Below, piece after piece: positions 44,078-52,876 of a stretch of 64,000 bases of DNA. Under the pieces are notes generated by a model. That model was not told the DNA's origin. It saw only the letters and a program-made list of their open reading frames with translations, and did not search any database. Source of the DNA: Paraburkholderia ginsengisoli NBRC 100965 (GTDB taxonomy: Bacteria; Pseudomonadota; Gammaproteobacteria; Burkholderiales; Burkholderiaceae); NCBI RefSeq assembly GCF_000739735.1, contig NZ_BBJF01000005.1, forward strand, positions 744,001-808,000. The letters run 5' to 3'. Both the position numbers and the translations under genes were made by a program. How positions within the stretch are numbered: the stretch's first letter is position 1; each line of letters opens with the position of its first letter.

Positions 44078-45301
44078 TCAGCGCGCGAGATAACGCCCCA
44101 ACTCGACCTTGGCGATCGCATTGCGATGCACCTCGTCCGGGCCGTCGGCGAAACGCAGCGTGCGCGAACTCGCGTATGCGCGCGCGAGGCCGAAGTCGTC
44201 GCTGACCGCGCCACCGCCGTGAACCTGCATCGCCCAGTCGATCACCTGGCAGGCCATGCTCGGCGCGGCGACCTTGATCATCGCGATCTCCTGGCGCGCG
44301 TCCTTGTTGCCGACCGTGTCCATCTTGTGCGCGGCATTGAGCACGAGAAAGCGCGTCTGGTCGATCATGATGCGCGCGTTGGCGATCCGTTCGCGCGTCA
44401 CGCCCTGATCCGCGATCGGCTTGCCGAATGCGACCCGCTCCAGTGAGCGGCGGCACATCGCTTCGAGCGCACGTTCGGCGCGCCCGATCAGGCGCATGCA
44501 GTGATGGATGCGTCCTGGTCCGAGCCGGCCCTGGGCGATCTCGAAGCCGCGTCCTTCGCCGAGCAGCATGTTGCTCGCGGGCACGCGCACGTTCTCGAAA
44601 GCGATTTCGGCGTGGCCGTGCGGGGCGTCGTCGTAACCGAATACCGGCAGGTGGCGTAGCACCTTGACGCCGGGCGTGGCCATCGGCACCAGAATCATCG
44701 ACTGCTGCTGATGCCGGTTCGGATGATCGGGGTTCGACTTGCCCATGAAGATCAGAATCTGGCAGCGCGGATCGTTCGCGCCCGAGGTCCACCATTTGCG
44801 GCCGTTGATCACGTAGTGGTCGCCGTCGCGCACGATGCGCGCCTCGATATTGGTCGCATCCGACGACGCCACCTCCGGCTCCGTCATCGCGAACGCGGAG
44901 CGGATCGTGCCGTCGAGCAACGGCAACAGCCATTGCTCCTGCTGCTCCGGGCTCGCGTAACGCACCAGCGTTTCCATGTTGCCGGTGTCAGGCGCGGAAC
45001 AGTTGAACGGCTCCGCGCCGATGTGCGAGCGCCCCATGATTTCGCACAACGGCGCGTATTCGAGGTTCGTCAATCCTGCGCCGTATTTCGACTCGGGCAG
45101 AAACAGGTTCCACAAACCGGCGGCCTTCGCCTTCTCTTTCAGCTGCTCGATCACCGGCGCGGGTTGCCAGCGATTGCCGGCTTCGCGCGCGGCGTCCATC
45201 TGCTCGTCGAAAACCGCCTCGGCTGGATAGACGTACTCGTCCATGAAAGCGTTCAGGCGCTTCTGCAAACTCTTGACCTTGTCCGAGTGCTGAAAATCCA
45301 T
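44078..45301 (-). CDS. Acyl-CoA dehydrogenase (ACAD11-like subfamily)
   Basis: A 407-residue flavoprotein of the acyl-CoA dehydrogenase fold: [38 protein letters not shown], and the C-terminal [19 protein letters not shown] with GPDEVHR. The GPDEVH motif places it in the ACAD10/11-like group, members of which act on branched or hydroxylated acyl-CoA. It sits between an SDR gene (99 bases upstream) and a ligase gene in the same operon. Confidence 0.88.
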   Translation of the reverse strand: MDFQHSDKVKSLQKRLNAFMDEYVYPAEAVFDEQMDAAREAGNRWQPAPVIEQLKEKAKAAGLWNLFLPESKYGAGLTNLEYAPLCEIMGRSHIGAEPFNCSAPDTGNMETLVRYASPEQQEQWLLPLLDGTIRSAFAMTEPEVASSDATNIEARIVRDGDHYVINGRKWWTSGANDPRCQILIFMGKSNPDHPNRHQQQSMILVPMATPGVKVLRHLPVFGYDDAPHGHAEIAFENVRVPASNMLLGEGRGFEIAQGRLGPGRIHHCMRLIGRAERALEAMCRRSLERVAFGKPIADQGVTRERIANARIMIDQTRFLVLNAAHKMDTVGNKDARQEIAMIKVAAPSMACQVIDWAMQVHGGGAVSDDFGLARAYASSRTLRFADGPDEVHRNAIAKVELGRYLAR

Positions 45302-45400
45302 GCGGCGTCTCCTTCTTTTATACGTAAGCGCAGCGCGGTCGCGCGAGCGGCGTGCCGATCGCGCTGCGTTCTGAAATGAAACGGAACGGTACGCCTCGAC

Positions 45401-46174
45401 TCAGACGATGATCGATCCGCCGTCCACCGCGAAGTGCTGGCCCGTGATGTGCCGCGACGCTTCGCTTGCGAGAAACACGACCGGTCCCTTCAGGTCCTCG
45501 TCGCCGCCGAGCCGCTGCAACGGCGTGCGCGACACGATCGTGTCTTCGAGCTTGTCGAGCAATCCCGCTGACATCTTCGACGGGAAAAAGCCCGGGCAGA
45601 TTGCGTTGACGTTGATGTTGTACTTGCCCCATTCCGCCGCCAGCGCGCGCGTGAAATTGATCGCGGCGGCCTTCGACGTGTTGTACGCAATCGTGTTCAT
45701 GCCGGGCGGCGAGCCCTTGAGCCCCGCCACCGACGCGATGTTGATGATCTTGCCCGCGCGCCGCGGAATCATGCTGCGCTTGCCGACTTCGCGCGCGACG
45801 AAGAACGGCGCGTTGACGTTCAGGTTCATCACCTTGTGCCACGCTTCGTCGGGATAGTCCTCGGCAGGTGCGCCCCACGTCGCGCCCGCGTTGTTCACGA
45901 GGATGTCGATTTGGCCATGCAGTGCCAGCAATTCGTCGACGAGACCGGGAATACCCTCGAAGCGCTGCAGATCGTTCACGACGGTCAGTACTTCGATGCC
46001 GCGGCTTTGCAGATGCGTTTTCGCTTCGGCGAGTTCATCGGCCTTGCGCGCGGTGATCGCAATGCGGCAACCCATTTCGCCGAGCGCTTCGGCCATTTGC
46101 AGGCCGAGTCCACGCGAACCGCCGGTGATCAAGGCAACCTTGCCGTCCAGTTGAAACAGTTCCTTCACAGACAT
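45401..46174 (-). CDS. Short-chain dehydrogenase/reductase, first gene of the acyl-CoA operon
   Basis: A 257-residue SDR starting MSVKELFQLDGKVALITGGSRG at the ATG at 46174, which has GGAGGAG just before it; the open frame further upstream has no such support. TGGSRGLG, NNAG, INIASVAGLKG and YNTSKAAAINF give a full catalytic set. It is 3-oxoacyl-reductase or 3-hydroxyacyl dehydrogenase like. It leads the operon SDR, acyl-CoA dehydrogenase, ligase, ligase, SDR. Confidence 0.88.
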   Translation of the reverse strand: MSVKELFQLDGKVALITGGSRGLGLQMAEALGEMGCRIAITARKADELAEAKTHLQSRGIEVLTVVNDLQRFEGIPGLVDELLALHGQIDILVNNAGATWGAPAEDYPDEAWHKVMNLNVNAPFFVAREVGKRSMIPRRAGKIINIASVAGLKGSPPGMNTIAYNTSKAAAINFTRALAAEWGKYNINVNAICPGFFPSKMSAGLLDKLEDTIVSRTPLQRLGGDEDLKGPVVFLASEASRHITGQHFAVDGGSIIV

Positions 46175-46192
46175 GTGTCGCTCCTCCATGTG

Positions 46193-46412
46193 TTCCGCTA
46201 TGCAGATTTGGATTCCATATTTTCCGACCATCATACGTGCCGAAATTCGGCGTGTAAATAAAAGCACGCTCATTCACTTTCGTTATAAACTGGCACGCAT
46301 CATCGACGAGGCGGAGCATCAGGACTTACCCGCATACCGCCTTTTTCAATTGCGCTGTGCCGATACACGAGGCCGTTTTTTGCCGGGCTTTGTCACGTGT
46401 TCTGCATAGCGG
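46193..46412. promoter_or_regulatory. Divergent promoter region with degenerate operator copies
   Basis: TTCCGCTATGCAGAT (46193-46207) and TTCTGCATAGCGG (46400-46412) are oppositely oriented and share CCGCTATGCAGA; the first differs from TTCTGCAATGCAGAA at three of 15 positions. CGTGCCGAAATT (46236-46247) recalls CGTGCCAAATT of the porin and transporter promoters. They lie 19 and 26 bases from the two divergent start codons. Confidence 0.5.
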
Positions 46413-46437
46413 CTTATCTTTGGACGGGACTTCTTTC

Positions 46438-48243
46438 ATGCAAGATGCGCCGATCATCAACGCGCGTGATCTGGATTTCCAGCTATTCGAAGTACTCGAA
46501 GTCGAGACGTTGACGCAGCGCGCTCGCCATGCCGATCACAGCCGCGAAACCTTCAATGCCGCGCTCGAAACGGCGCACGCGGTAGCCGTCGAAAAGTTCG
46601 CGACGCATAACCGTTTGCTCGACGAGCATGAGCCGCAATTCGACGGGCAACGGGTCACGCTGCCAGCGGAAGTGAAAGACGCGCTCGACGCATTGCGCGC
46701 CACCGGCTTTCTCGCTGCGGGCAAAGACTACGAATGGGGTGGCATGCAGTTGCCGTCGGTGATTGCTTTCGCGTGCCTGTCATTGTTCAAGAGCGCCAAC
46801 ATCGCCACGTCCTCCTACGCGATGCTGACCACTGCGAACGCGAACGTGATCGAACGCTTCGGCAGCGCGGCGCAAAAGCGCAAGTATCTGCAGGCGCTAT
46901 TCGAAGGCCGTGCGTTCGGCACGATGGCACTCACCGAGCCGCAAGCGGGCTCCAGCCTCTCCGACCTCGTCACCACGGCTACACCGAATGCGGACGGCAC
47001 CTATTCGATTCGCGGCAACAAGATCTTCATTTCGGCCGGCGATCACGAGTTGAGCGAGAACATCGTGCATCTCGTGCTCGCGCGTATTCCGGGCGGCCCG
47101 CCGGGCGTCAAAGGGATTTCGCTGTTCACCGTGCCGAAGTACCACGTCAACGACGACGGCAGCCTCGGCGCGCGCAACGACGTTGCATTGGCGGGGCTGA
47201 TTCACAAGATGGGCTGGCGCGGCACGACGTCGACGATGTTGTCGTTCGGCGAGCACGGCGAATGTATCGGCGAGTTGGTGGGCGAACCGCATCACGGGCT
47301 CGCGTATATGTTCCATATGATGAACGAGGCGCGTATCGGCGTGGGTCTCGGCGCGGTGATGCTCGGCTATCGCGGCTATCTGGCGTCGCTCGATTACGCG
47401 CGCGAGCGGCCGCAAGGACGCCGGCCCGACAACAAGAATCCGCTCGATCCACAATTGCCGCTGATCGAACACGCCGACGTGCGCCGCATGCTGCTCGCAC
47501 AAAAGGCCTATGTGGAAGGCGCTTACGCGTTATGCCTGTACGCGGCGCGGCTCGTCGACGAACAGCACACCGGCGAGAGTGACGCCGCGCGCTCCGACGC
47601 GGGCCTGCTGCTCGATCTGCTGACGCCGGTGGTGAAATCGTGGCCGTCGCAATGGTGTCTCGAAGCGAACAGCCTCGCGATCCAGATTCACGGCGGCTAC
47701 GGCTATACGCGCGAGTACCCGGTCGAGCAGTTCTATCGCGACAACCGCCTGAACATGATCCACGAAGGCACGCACGGCATTCAGGCAATCGATCTGCTGG
47801 GCCGTAAAGTCGTGATGAAACAGGGCGCGGCGCTCGCGTTGCTCGCGCGCGAGATCCAGCGCACGATCGACGCGGCGCGTGCTCACGAAGCGCTGCACGC
47901 TCACGCTGACGCGCTCGGCCACGCATGGCACGACCTCGCCGCGACGGTCGAAGCATTGCTGCCCACGTTGGCGCATGAAACCGAACGCGCGCTCGCCAAT
48001 GCGAATGCTTTTCTCGAAGCATTCGGCCATATCGTGATTTCGTGGACGTGGCTGAGGCAGGCGATCGTCGCCAGCGCGGCGCTACCCAACGCGGTTAGCG
48101 AAGCGGACTCGGACTTCTATCGCGGCAAGCTGCACGCGTGCCAGTGGTTCTTTCGTTGGGAGCTGCCGCGCGTGGAGTTGATGCTCGCGACGCTGCGCGG
48201 CCTCGACGACACTACCCTCACGATGGCGCCGCAATGGTTCTAG
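46438..48243 (+). CDS. Acyl-CoA dehydrogenase with C-terminal extension (DmdC-like)
   Basis: A 601-residue enzyme from the ATG at 46438. N-terminal helical region, the acyl-CoA dehydrogenase core (FGTMALTEPQAGSSLSDLVTT, SIRGNKIFISAGDHELSENI, YGYTREYPVEQFYRDNRLNMIHEGTHGIQAIDLLGRKV) and a C-terminal ~100-residue domain. This long form is shared with 3-methylmercaptopropionyl-CoA dehydrogenase DmdC and related enzymes. The glutamate in IHEGTHGIQA corresponds to the catalytic base region. It is divergent from the SDR/ligase operon and upstream of the IclR regulator. Confidence 0.88.
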   Translation: MQDAPIINARDLDFQLFEVLEVETLTQRARHADHSRETFNAALETAHAVAVEKFATHNRLLDEHEPQFDGQRVTLPAEVKDALDALRATGFLAAGKDYEWGGMQLPSVIAFACLSLFKSANIATSSYAMLTTANANVIERFGSAAQKRKYLQALFEGRAFGTMALTEPQAGSSLSDLVTTATPNADGTYSIRGNKIFISAGDHELSENIVHLVLARIPGGPPGVKGISLFTVPKYHVNDDGSLGARNDVALAGLIHKMGWRGTTSTMLSFGEHGECIGELVGEPHHGLAYMFHMMNEARIGVGLGAVMLGYRGYLASLDYARERPQGRRPDNKNPLDPQLPLIEHADVRRMLLAQKAYVEGAYALCLYAARLVDEQHTGESDAARSDAGLLLDLLTPVVKSWPSQWCLEANSLAIQIHGGYGYTREYPVEQFYRDNRLNMIHEGTHGIQAIDLLGRKVVMKQGAALALLAREIQRTIDAARAHEALHAHADALGHAWHDLAATVEALLPTLAHETERALANANAFLEAFGHIVISWTWLRQAIVASAALPNAVSEADSDFYRGKLHACQWFFRWELPRVELMLATLRGLDDTTLTMAPQWF

Positions 48244-48261
48244 CCGAACTCGCGCCGCCGC

Positions 48262-49152
48262 TCAATGCGACAGCGCGATTTCGAGTTGCGTGACCACGTC
48301 GATCAGACGTGGCCGCACTTCCTCCAGCAGAAACTCCTTCGAGAGTTTGAACGACGGGCCGCCCACGTTGATCGCCATGATCGGCAATTCGCCGCCTGGC
48401 TGAAACGCGCGGGCAATACCGTTCACGTCTTTCTGCCAGTCGCCGAACGACGTCGTCACGCCGAGCGTGCGGTAATCGTCCAACGCCTTCTCGATGCCGC
48501 GACGCGTCTTCGGCCACGCGACGTGATCGAGTTCGCGCACCTGCTCCATGAAGCTGAGACGGTCGTGTTCGGGAATCGCCGCGAGCCATGCGCGGCCGAT
48601 CGCGGAGGTCGCGACTGGAATGCGCGAGCCGACTTCCAGCGTCAGCGTGAGCGCCACCGAGCCCCGGCAGTTTTCCACATAGATCATCGACAGCCGGTCG
48701 CGCGTGCCCAGCGAAACCGTTGCGCCGGAGATGTCGGCCAGTTCCTGCATCACCGGCCTCGCGATCTTGCGCACGTCGAGGCGCGCCAGCATCGCGCTGC
48801 CGAGCGCGAGCGACGCGGTGCCCAGCCGGTACTTGCCGCTCTCCTTCAGATGGATCAGATAGCCGAGTAGCGTCAGCGTGTGAGTAAGGCGCGAGATCGT
48901 CGATTTCGGCAGCCGGCAACGCAGCGCCAGTTCCTGGTTGCTGAGCGATTTGTCGCCGGAGCGGAAACAGGCCAGCACTTCGAGTCCGCGGGCGAGCGCC
49001 GTGACGAAGTGCCGGTCGTCCTTGTGCGCCTCATGCGCGGTGCGGCTCGCGAGGATCGGCGTCCGCGCCGATGAAGCCGTGCTCTGCGCCGTGTCGTCGA
49101 CGCCTGGGCCGTCGACCGGATCGTCGATCGGGCTGTATTGGGTTTTGCTCAA
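48262..49152 (-). CDS. IclR family transcriptional regulator
   Basis: About 296 residues from a TTG at 49152 (MSKTQYSPIDDPVDG); an earlier ATG at 49257 overlaps a palindrome and is less likely. Winged helix around residues 50-115 (ALARGLEVLACFRSGDKSLS, LPKSTISRLTHTL) and an effector domain (residues about 130-290, GRAWLAAIPEHDRLSFMEQ). It is convergent with the acyl-CoA dehydrogenase gene. IclR proteins bind 15-base 7-1-7-type palindromes, so it is the prime candidate for the TTCTGCAWTGCAGAA sites in this region (inference). Confidence 0.85.
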   Translation of the reverse strand: MSKTQYSPIDDPVDGPGVDDTAQSTASSARTPILASRTAHEAHKDDRHFVTALARGLEVLACFRSGDKSLSNQELALRCRLPKSTISRLTHTLTLLGYLIHLKESGKYRLGTASLALGSAMLARLDVRKIARPVMQELADISGATVSLGTRDRLSMIYVENCRGSVALTLTLEVGSRIPVATSAIGRAWLAAIPEHDRLSFMEQVRELDHVAWPKTRRGIEKALDDYRTLGVTTSFGDWQKDVNGIARAFQPGGELPIMAINVGGPSFKLSKEFLLEEVRPRLIDVVTQLEIALSH

Positions 49153-49252
49153 AACGGAACGCGCTCCCGCGAAACGGCGGCATCTGAAGGACAAAGCGTG
49201 ATCCCGGATCGAGGCCGATCCGGGCTGCGAAATTATAGTCTGAAATGTGGAA

Positions 49253-49265
49253 CGCATTTAATGCG
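49253..49265. promoter_or_regulatory. Perfect palindrome upstream of the IclR gene
   Basis: CGCATTTAATGCG, a 6-1-6 inverted repeat about 100 bases before the proposed TTG start. A likely autoregulatory operator. The remaining part of 49153-49494 shows nothing further. Confidence 0.5.
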
Positions 49266-49494
49266 GACTGTTGACGAGTCAAGCCCGCGGCGACTGCCGC
49301 GTTGCACGAAGCAACACCGGCACCAGTTTTTCGAGCATGACAGCGTGCGCTGGAGTATTGTTTAAGCGCGCCGGGAGCGCGGTACGGCAATCTTCTACAA
49401 GACAGCCGCTCCCCGTGAGCCAGGTCATGCTCGCAAGCGCGCGGTTTTATTGCATGCAACGAAGCGACATCAACTTATCGAGGATGGAGAAAAC

Positions 49495-49866
49495 GTGAAA
49501 AAAGTCAATCTTTTGAAGGCGCTCGGTATTGCATTGTGTGTAGCAACCGCATCCAGCGCCTACGCCCAGGCCAGCGACGCTGCGCCGCCGGCAGGCACGG
49601 CTGCTCCCCCGGCCGCTAACGCCAAATCGACGCGCACGGCCGACCGCAAGCTGGGCCGTGACGTCCGGCGCGCGCTGGCGAGGACGCCGGGCTTCAATGT
49701 GTCGAACGTGTTCGTGCGGGCGCGCAGCGGTGCAGTGACCTTGACTGGCTCGGTGCCCGAGGGCAATCAGATCCAGCAGGCGGGAGATGTCGCGAAGGGT
49801 GTTCCCGGCGTGACCTCGGTGAACAACCGGATCACCCTCGGCGTGCAAAGCGGCGGTGGGGGTTGA
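49495..49866 (+). CDS. Periplasmic BON-domain protein
   Basis: A 123-residue protein with a GTG start at 49495 preceded by GGAGA. Signal peptide (VKKVNLLKALGIALCVATAS to AYAQ), an Ala/Pro linker and one BON domain (residues about 55-120; LGRDVRRALARTPGFNVSNV, GAVTLTGSVPEGNQIQQAGD, VPGVTSVNNRITL). BON proteins bind phospholipid or protect the envelope under osmotic stress (OsmY type). A C-terminal Gly stretch ends the protein. A strong hairpin follows. Confidence 0.85.
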   Translation: MKKVNLLKALGIALCVATASSAYAQASDAAPPAGTAAPPAANAKSTRTADRKLGRDVRRALARTPGFNVSNVFVRARSGAVTLTGSVPEGNQIQQAGDVAKGVPGVTSVNNRITLGVQSGGGG

Positions 49867-49891
49867 GCGTCCACAGCCTGATCGGATGACG

Positions 49892-49939
49892 ACGGGTGGC
49901 GCCGCTTGCCGCGAACGCCGCGCATGAGGCGCCACCCGT
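49892..49939. terminator. Strong hairpin after the BON gene
   Basis: ACGGGTGGCGCC and GGCGCCACCCGT form a perfect 12-base-pair stem with a 24-base loop between convergent BON and XRE genes. No T-run follows, so it may act as a transcript-end stabiliser. Confidence 0.55.
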
Positions 49940-49981
49940 TGTCCTGGTATTTGGAATCCTTAGCTTCTGGCTGGCTTCGGC

Positions 49982-50551
49982 TCAGCGTCGCACGAGACCG
50001 ACCACATAGCGGCACAGTTCGTCGCCCGCATTGAAGAACTCGCACTCGACCGGCGCGCCGAGTTGCAGACAGTCCCCCGCTTCGAGCCGGTAAGTCTGGC
50101 CGCCCTCGCGAAACGTCAACACTCCCTGCGTGACCCAGATCTGTTGATGCTGAAACACGAATGCATCCGACGGGTACGGCACCTTCACGCCCGCCGGCAA
50201 TTCGATTTCAAGCAGCTCCAGCACACCGCCGGTCGGCGGTGAAATGCGCCGTCGCGTGTAGCCCGTTTCGGGGTCCTGCCAGAGCGTTTGGTCCGCATGG
50301 CGCACGAGCCGCTCGCCGGTCTGCTCGGCGAGCGCGAGCAGGGTCGACAAGGTCAGCCCGAACGCGCCCGACAAACGCCCGAGCACCGTCGCGGTCGGAC
50401 TCGCCTCGCCGCGTTCGATCTTGCTGATCATCGCCTTCGATACACCCGAGCGTTCCGCCAGCTCGCTCAGCGACCAGTTGCGCGCTTCGCGTTCGGCCTT
50501 CACGCGCGCGGAGATAGCCTGGGTCAGATCGATGGCGGCGGAGTCGGACAT
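49982..50551 (-). CDS. XRE family regulator with C-terminal cupin domain
   Basis: A 189-residue protein: helix-turn-helix at residues 10-65 (REARNWSLSELAERSGVSKAMISKIERGEASP) and a cupin domain in the C-terminal half (VPYPSDAFVFQHQQIWVTQG, YRLEAGDCLQLGAPVECEFFN). Such SutR/PuuR-like regulators bind a small ligand in the cupin. It is divergent from the flavin monooxygenase gene and probably controls it. Confidence 0.87.
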   Translation of the reverse strand: MSDSAAIDLTQAISARVKAEREARNWSLSELAERSGVSKAMISKIERGEASPTATVLGRLSGAFGLTLSTLLALAEQTGERLVRHADQTLWQDPETGYTRRRISPPTGGVLELLEIELPAGVKVPYPSDAFVFQHQQIWVTQGVLTFREGGQTYRLEAGDCLQLGAPVECEFFNAGDELCRYVVGLVRR

Positions 50552-50652
50552 GGAGGGATCGTCGTGAGTGAAGTGAACACCGCAAAATTATATCGACGCG
50601 CCGCCGCTTTCCACGCACGCGCTGCCGGCCATTAAAAGGCAAAAGCAATGTC

Positions 50653-50681
50653 TTGCATAGTAGTTTTTCGTCCACTATATT
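50653..50681 (+). promoter_or_regulatory. Candidate promoter of the flavin monooxygenase genes
   Basis: TTGCAT (50653-50658), 17 bases, TATATT (50676-50681) in an AT-rich stretch of otherwise GC-rich DNA, 55 bases before the monooxygenase start. The -10 fits well, the -35 poorly, as expected for a regulated promoter. Confidence 0.5.
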
Positions 50682-50735
50682 AAACAAACAGCAGCACCAG
50701 GCGTAAGCATTCGTCCACCTCAGCCGGAAGACACC

Positions 50736-52130
50736 ATGCCGAAGGAAATCGTTCTCAACGCATTTGACATGAACTGCGTAGGCCACATCCAGCAAGGCAT
50801 GTGGACGCATCCGCGCGATCAGTCCAGCCGCTATACCGATCTTCAGTACTGGACCGAGTACGCGCGCACGCTGGAAGCGGGCCTCTTCGACGGCATCTTT
50901 TTCGCCGACGTGGTGGGCGTCTACGACGTCTACGGCGGCACGCCGGACGCGGCGATTCGCGGCGCCGTGCAGGTGCCGGTCAACGACCCGACGCTGCTGA
51001 TTCCGGCGATGGCCGCGGTCACGCGTCATCTGTCGTTCGGCGTCACGGCGAATCTGTCGGTCGAGCAGCCGTATCTGTTCGCTCGGCGCATGTCGACGCT
51101 CGATCATCTGACGCGCGGCCGGGTCGGCTGGAACATCGTCACCGGCTATCTGGACAGCGCGTCGCGCGCGATCGGCCTCGCCGGACAGATGGCGCACGAC
51201 GACCGCTACGACCTCGCCGACGAATACATGGAACTGGTCTACAAACTGTGGGAATGCAGTTGGGAAGACGACGCGGTGCTGCGTGACAAAGCACGCGGCG
51301 TCTATGCGGACGCGGCGAAGGTCCATGTGATCCATCATCACGGCAAGCAGTATCGTGTGGATGCGATGCATCTGAGCGAGCCGTCGCCGCAGCGCACGCC
51401 GGTGCTCTATCAGGCCGGTTCGTCGGCGCGCGGCAAGCGCTTCGCCGCGGCGCACGCGGAGTGCGTGTTCGTCAATGGCCAGGCGAAGCCAGCGGTGAAA
51501 GCGATCGTCGATGACATTCGCGCGCATGCCGTCGCGGGCGGCCGGCAAGCGGACGCCATCAAGGTGCTGCTCGGGCAGACCGTCATCACGGGCCGCACCG
51601 AGCGCGATGCGCAGGAGAAGTACGAGGAGTATCGGCGCTACGCGAGTTCGGAGGCGGCGCTCGTGCATGCGGCGGCGTCGCTCGGCATCGACTTCGCGCG
51701 CTACGATCTCGACGAGCCGATCGACACCGGCAAGAGCCAGGCGATCGTGTCGAACGTCGAAGCAATGACGCGCGCGGCCGGTCCGCAATGGACCAAACGC
51801 AAGCTGCTCGAACAGATGGTGCTCGGCAGCCGGCAGGCACCGCTCGTCGGATCGGCCGAACGGATCGCGAGCGAACTGATCGCGTGGACCGAGGAAACCG
51901 GCGTGGATGGTTTCAATCTGTCGCGCACGGTCGCGCCGGAGTGCTTCGGCGATTTCATCGAACTGGTGGTGCCGATCCTGCAGGAACGCGGCGCGTACAA
52001 ACGCGCGTATCGCGACGGCACGTTGCGCGAGAAGCTCTTCGGTCATGCTCGGCTGCCTTCGACTCACTCGGCGGCACGGTATCGCTCGCCGGCTTGCGCA
52101 GCGGCGTCCACGGGCGACGTAGCGAACTGA
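50736..52130 (+). CDS. FMN-dependent monooxygenase, NtaA/SnaA/DszA family
   Basis: A 464-residue bacterial-luciferase-like TIM-barrel enzyme, starting MPKEIVLNAFDMNCVGHIQQG. Family segments: LAHHLTRG-like STLDHLTRGRVGWNIVTGYLD, the insertion RYDLADEYMELVYKLWECSWEDDAV and VLYQAGSSARGKRFAAAHAECVFVN. It uses reduced FMN supplied by a separate reductase, encoded just downstream. Members open C-S or C-N bonds of nitrilotriacetate, dibenzothiophene sulfone or similar compounds; the substrate here is unknown. Confidence 0.9.
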   Translation: MPKEIVLNAFDMNCVGHIQQGMWTHPRDQSSRYTDLQYWTEYARTLEAGLFDGIFFADVVGVYDVYGGTPDAAIRGAVQVPVNDPTLLIPAMAAVTRHLSFGVTANLSVEQPYLFARRMSTLDHLTRGRVGWNIVTGYLDSASRAIGLAGQMAHDDRYDLADEYMELVYKLWECSWEDDAVLRDKARGVYADAAKVHVIHHHGKQYRVDAMHLSEPSPQRTPVLYQAGSSARGKRFAAAHAECVFVNGQAKPAVKAIVDDIRAHAVAGGRQADAIKVLLGQTVITGRTERDAQEKYEEYRRYASSEAALVHAAASLGIDFARYDLDEPIDTGKSQAIVSNVEAMTRAAGPQWTKRKLLEQMVLGSRQAPLVGSAERIASELIAWTEETGVDGFNLSRTVAPECFGDFIELVVPILQERGAYKRAYRDGTLREKLFGHARLPSTHSAARYRSPACAAASTGDVAN

Positions 52131-52211
52131 TTTCGCCGAAGCACGCCTTTTACCCGGTGTCTTGAATGCCCGCGCATTCATGACACACCGATCTTCCAGC
52201 GAGAGGCCCTC

Positions 52212-52754
52212 ATGCTTGACAGGAATACCTTCCGCGACGCCATGGCCGGACTCGGCACGGCCGTCAACATCATCACGAGCGATGGCGCCGAGGGACTTGC
52301 GGGCTGCACCGCGTCGGCGGTCTGCGGCGTGACGGACGAGCCGCCTACCCTGCTCGTCTGCATCAATCGCAGCAGCCGCAACAACGCCGCTTTTCGCGCT
52401 AACGGCAAGCTTTGTGTCAACGTGCTGAACGCGGAACAACAGACGCTCGCGGCGCACTTCGCGACCAGCTCGCTGCCGATCGCGGAACGCTTCGCCGCCG
52501 CGCAATGGGAAAGTCTCGCGACCGGTGCGCCCGTGCTGTGCGGCGCGCTTGCGTCGCTCGACTGCGAGATCGAATCAGTAACCGAGGTCGGCACACATAC
52601 GGTGTTCTTCTGCGCGGTGAAAGCGGCGCGCACGCATGGCGCCGGGGATGCGCTGATTTATTTCGGGCGGCGGTATCACCGGGTTGGCGAGCGGTCGGTG
52701 CATGCCGCGCATCGGATCGAAGCCGATGTGGTGGCGGCTGTGCCGGCGCGTTAA
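52212..52754 (+). CDS. Flavin reductase (HpaC/RutF/NtaB type)
   Basis: A 180-residue flavin:NAD(P)H oxidoreductase-like protein: FRDAMAGLGTAVNIITSDG, GCTASAVCGVTDEPPTLLVCINRSS, and CVNVLNAEQQTLAAHFA. The C-terminal HxVG-like segment is GRRYHRVGE. It supplies reduced FMN to the monooxygenase 81 bases upstream. GAGAGG precedes the ATG. Confidence 0.88.
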   Translation: MLDRNTFRDAMAGLGTAVNIITSDGAEGLAGCTASAVCGVTDEPPTLLVCINRSSRNNAAFRANGKLCVNVLNAEQQTLAAHFATSSLPIAERFAAAQWESLATGAPVLCGALASLDCEIESVTEVGTHTVFFCAVKAARTHGAGDALIYFGRRYHRVGERSVHAAHRIEADVVAAVPAR

Positions 52755-52876
52755 GGCAACGGTGATCAAGCCGTGTAGACGCGACTGATCGCACCAGTGC
52801 CCGGCACGGTTGATGATACGACTGCCGGAAATTGATGGCCCTGGTCAAGCGATCTCGTCTTTTTCACCATCACGAG

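Noticed and set aside
50208..52505. A 765-codon open frame on the minus strand over the flavin monooxygenase and reductase
   Set aside because: Arg/His-rich shadow; the plus-strand genes show clear family motifs and ribosome binding sites.
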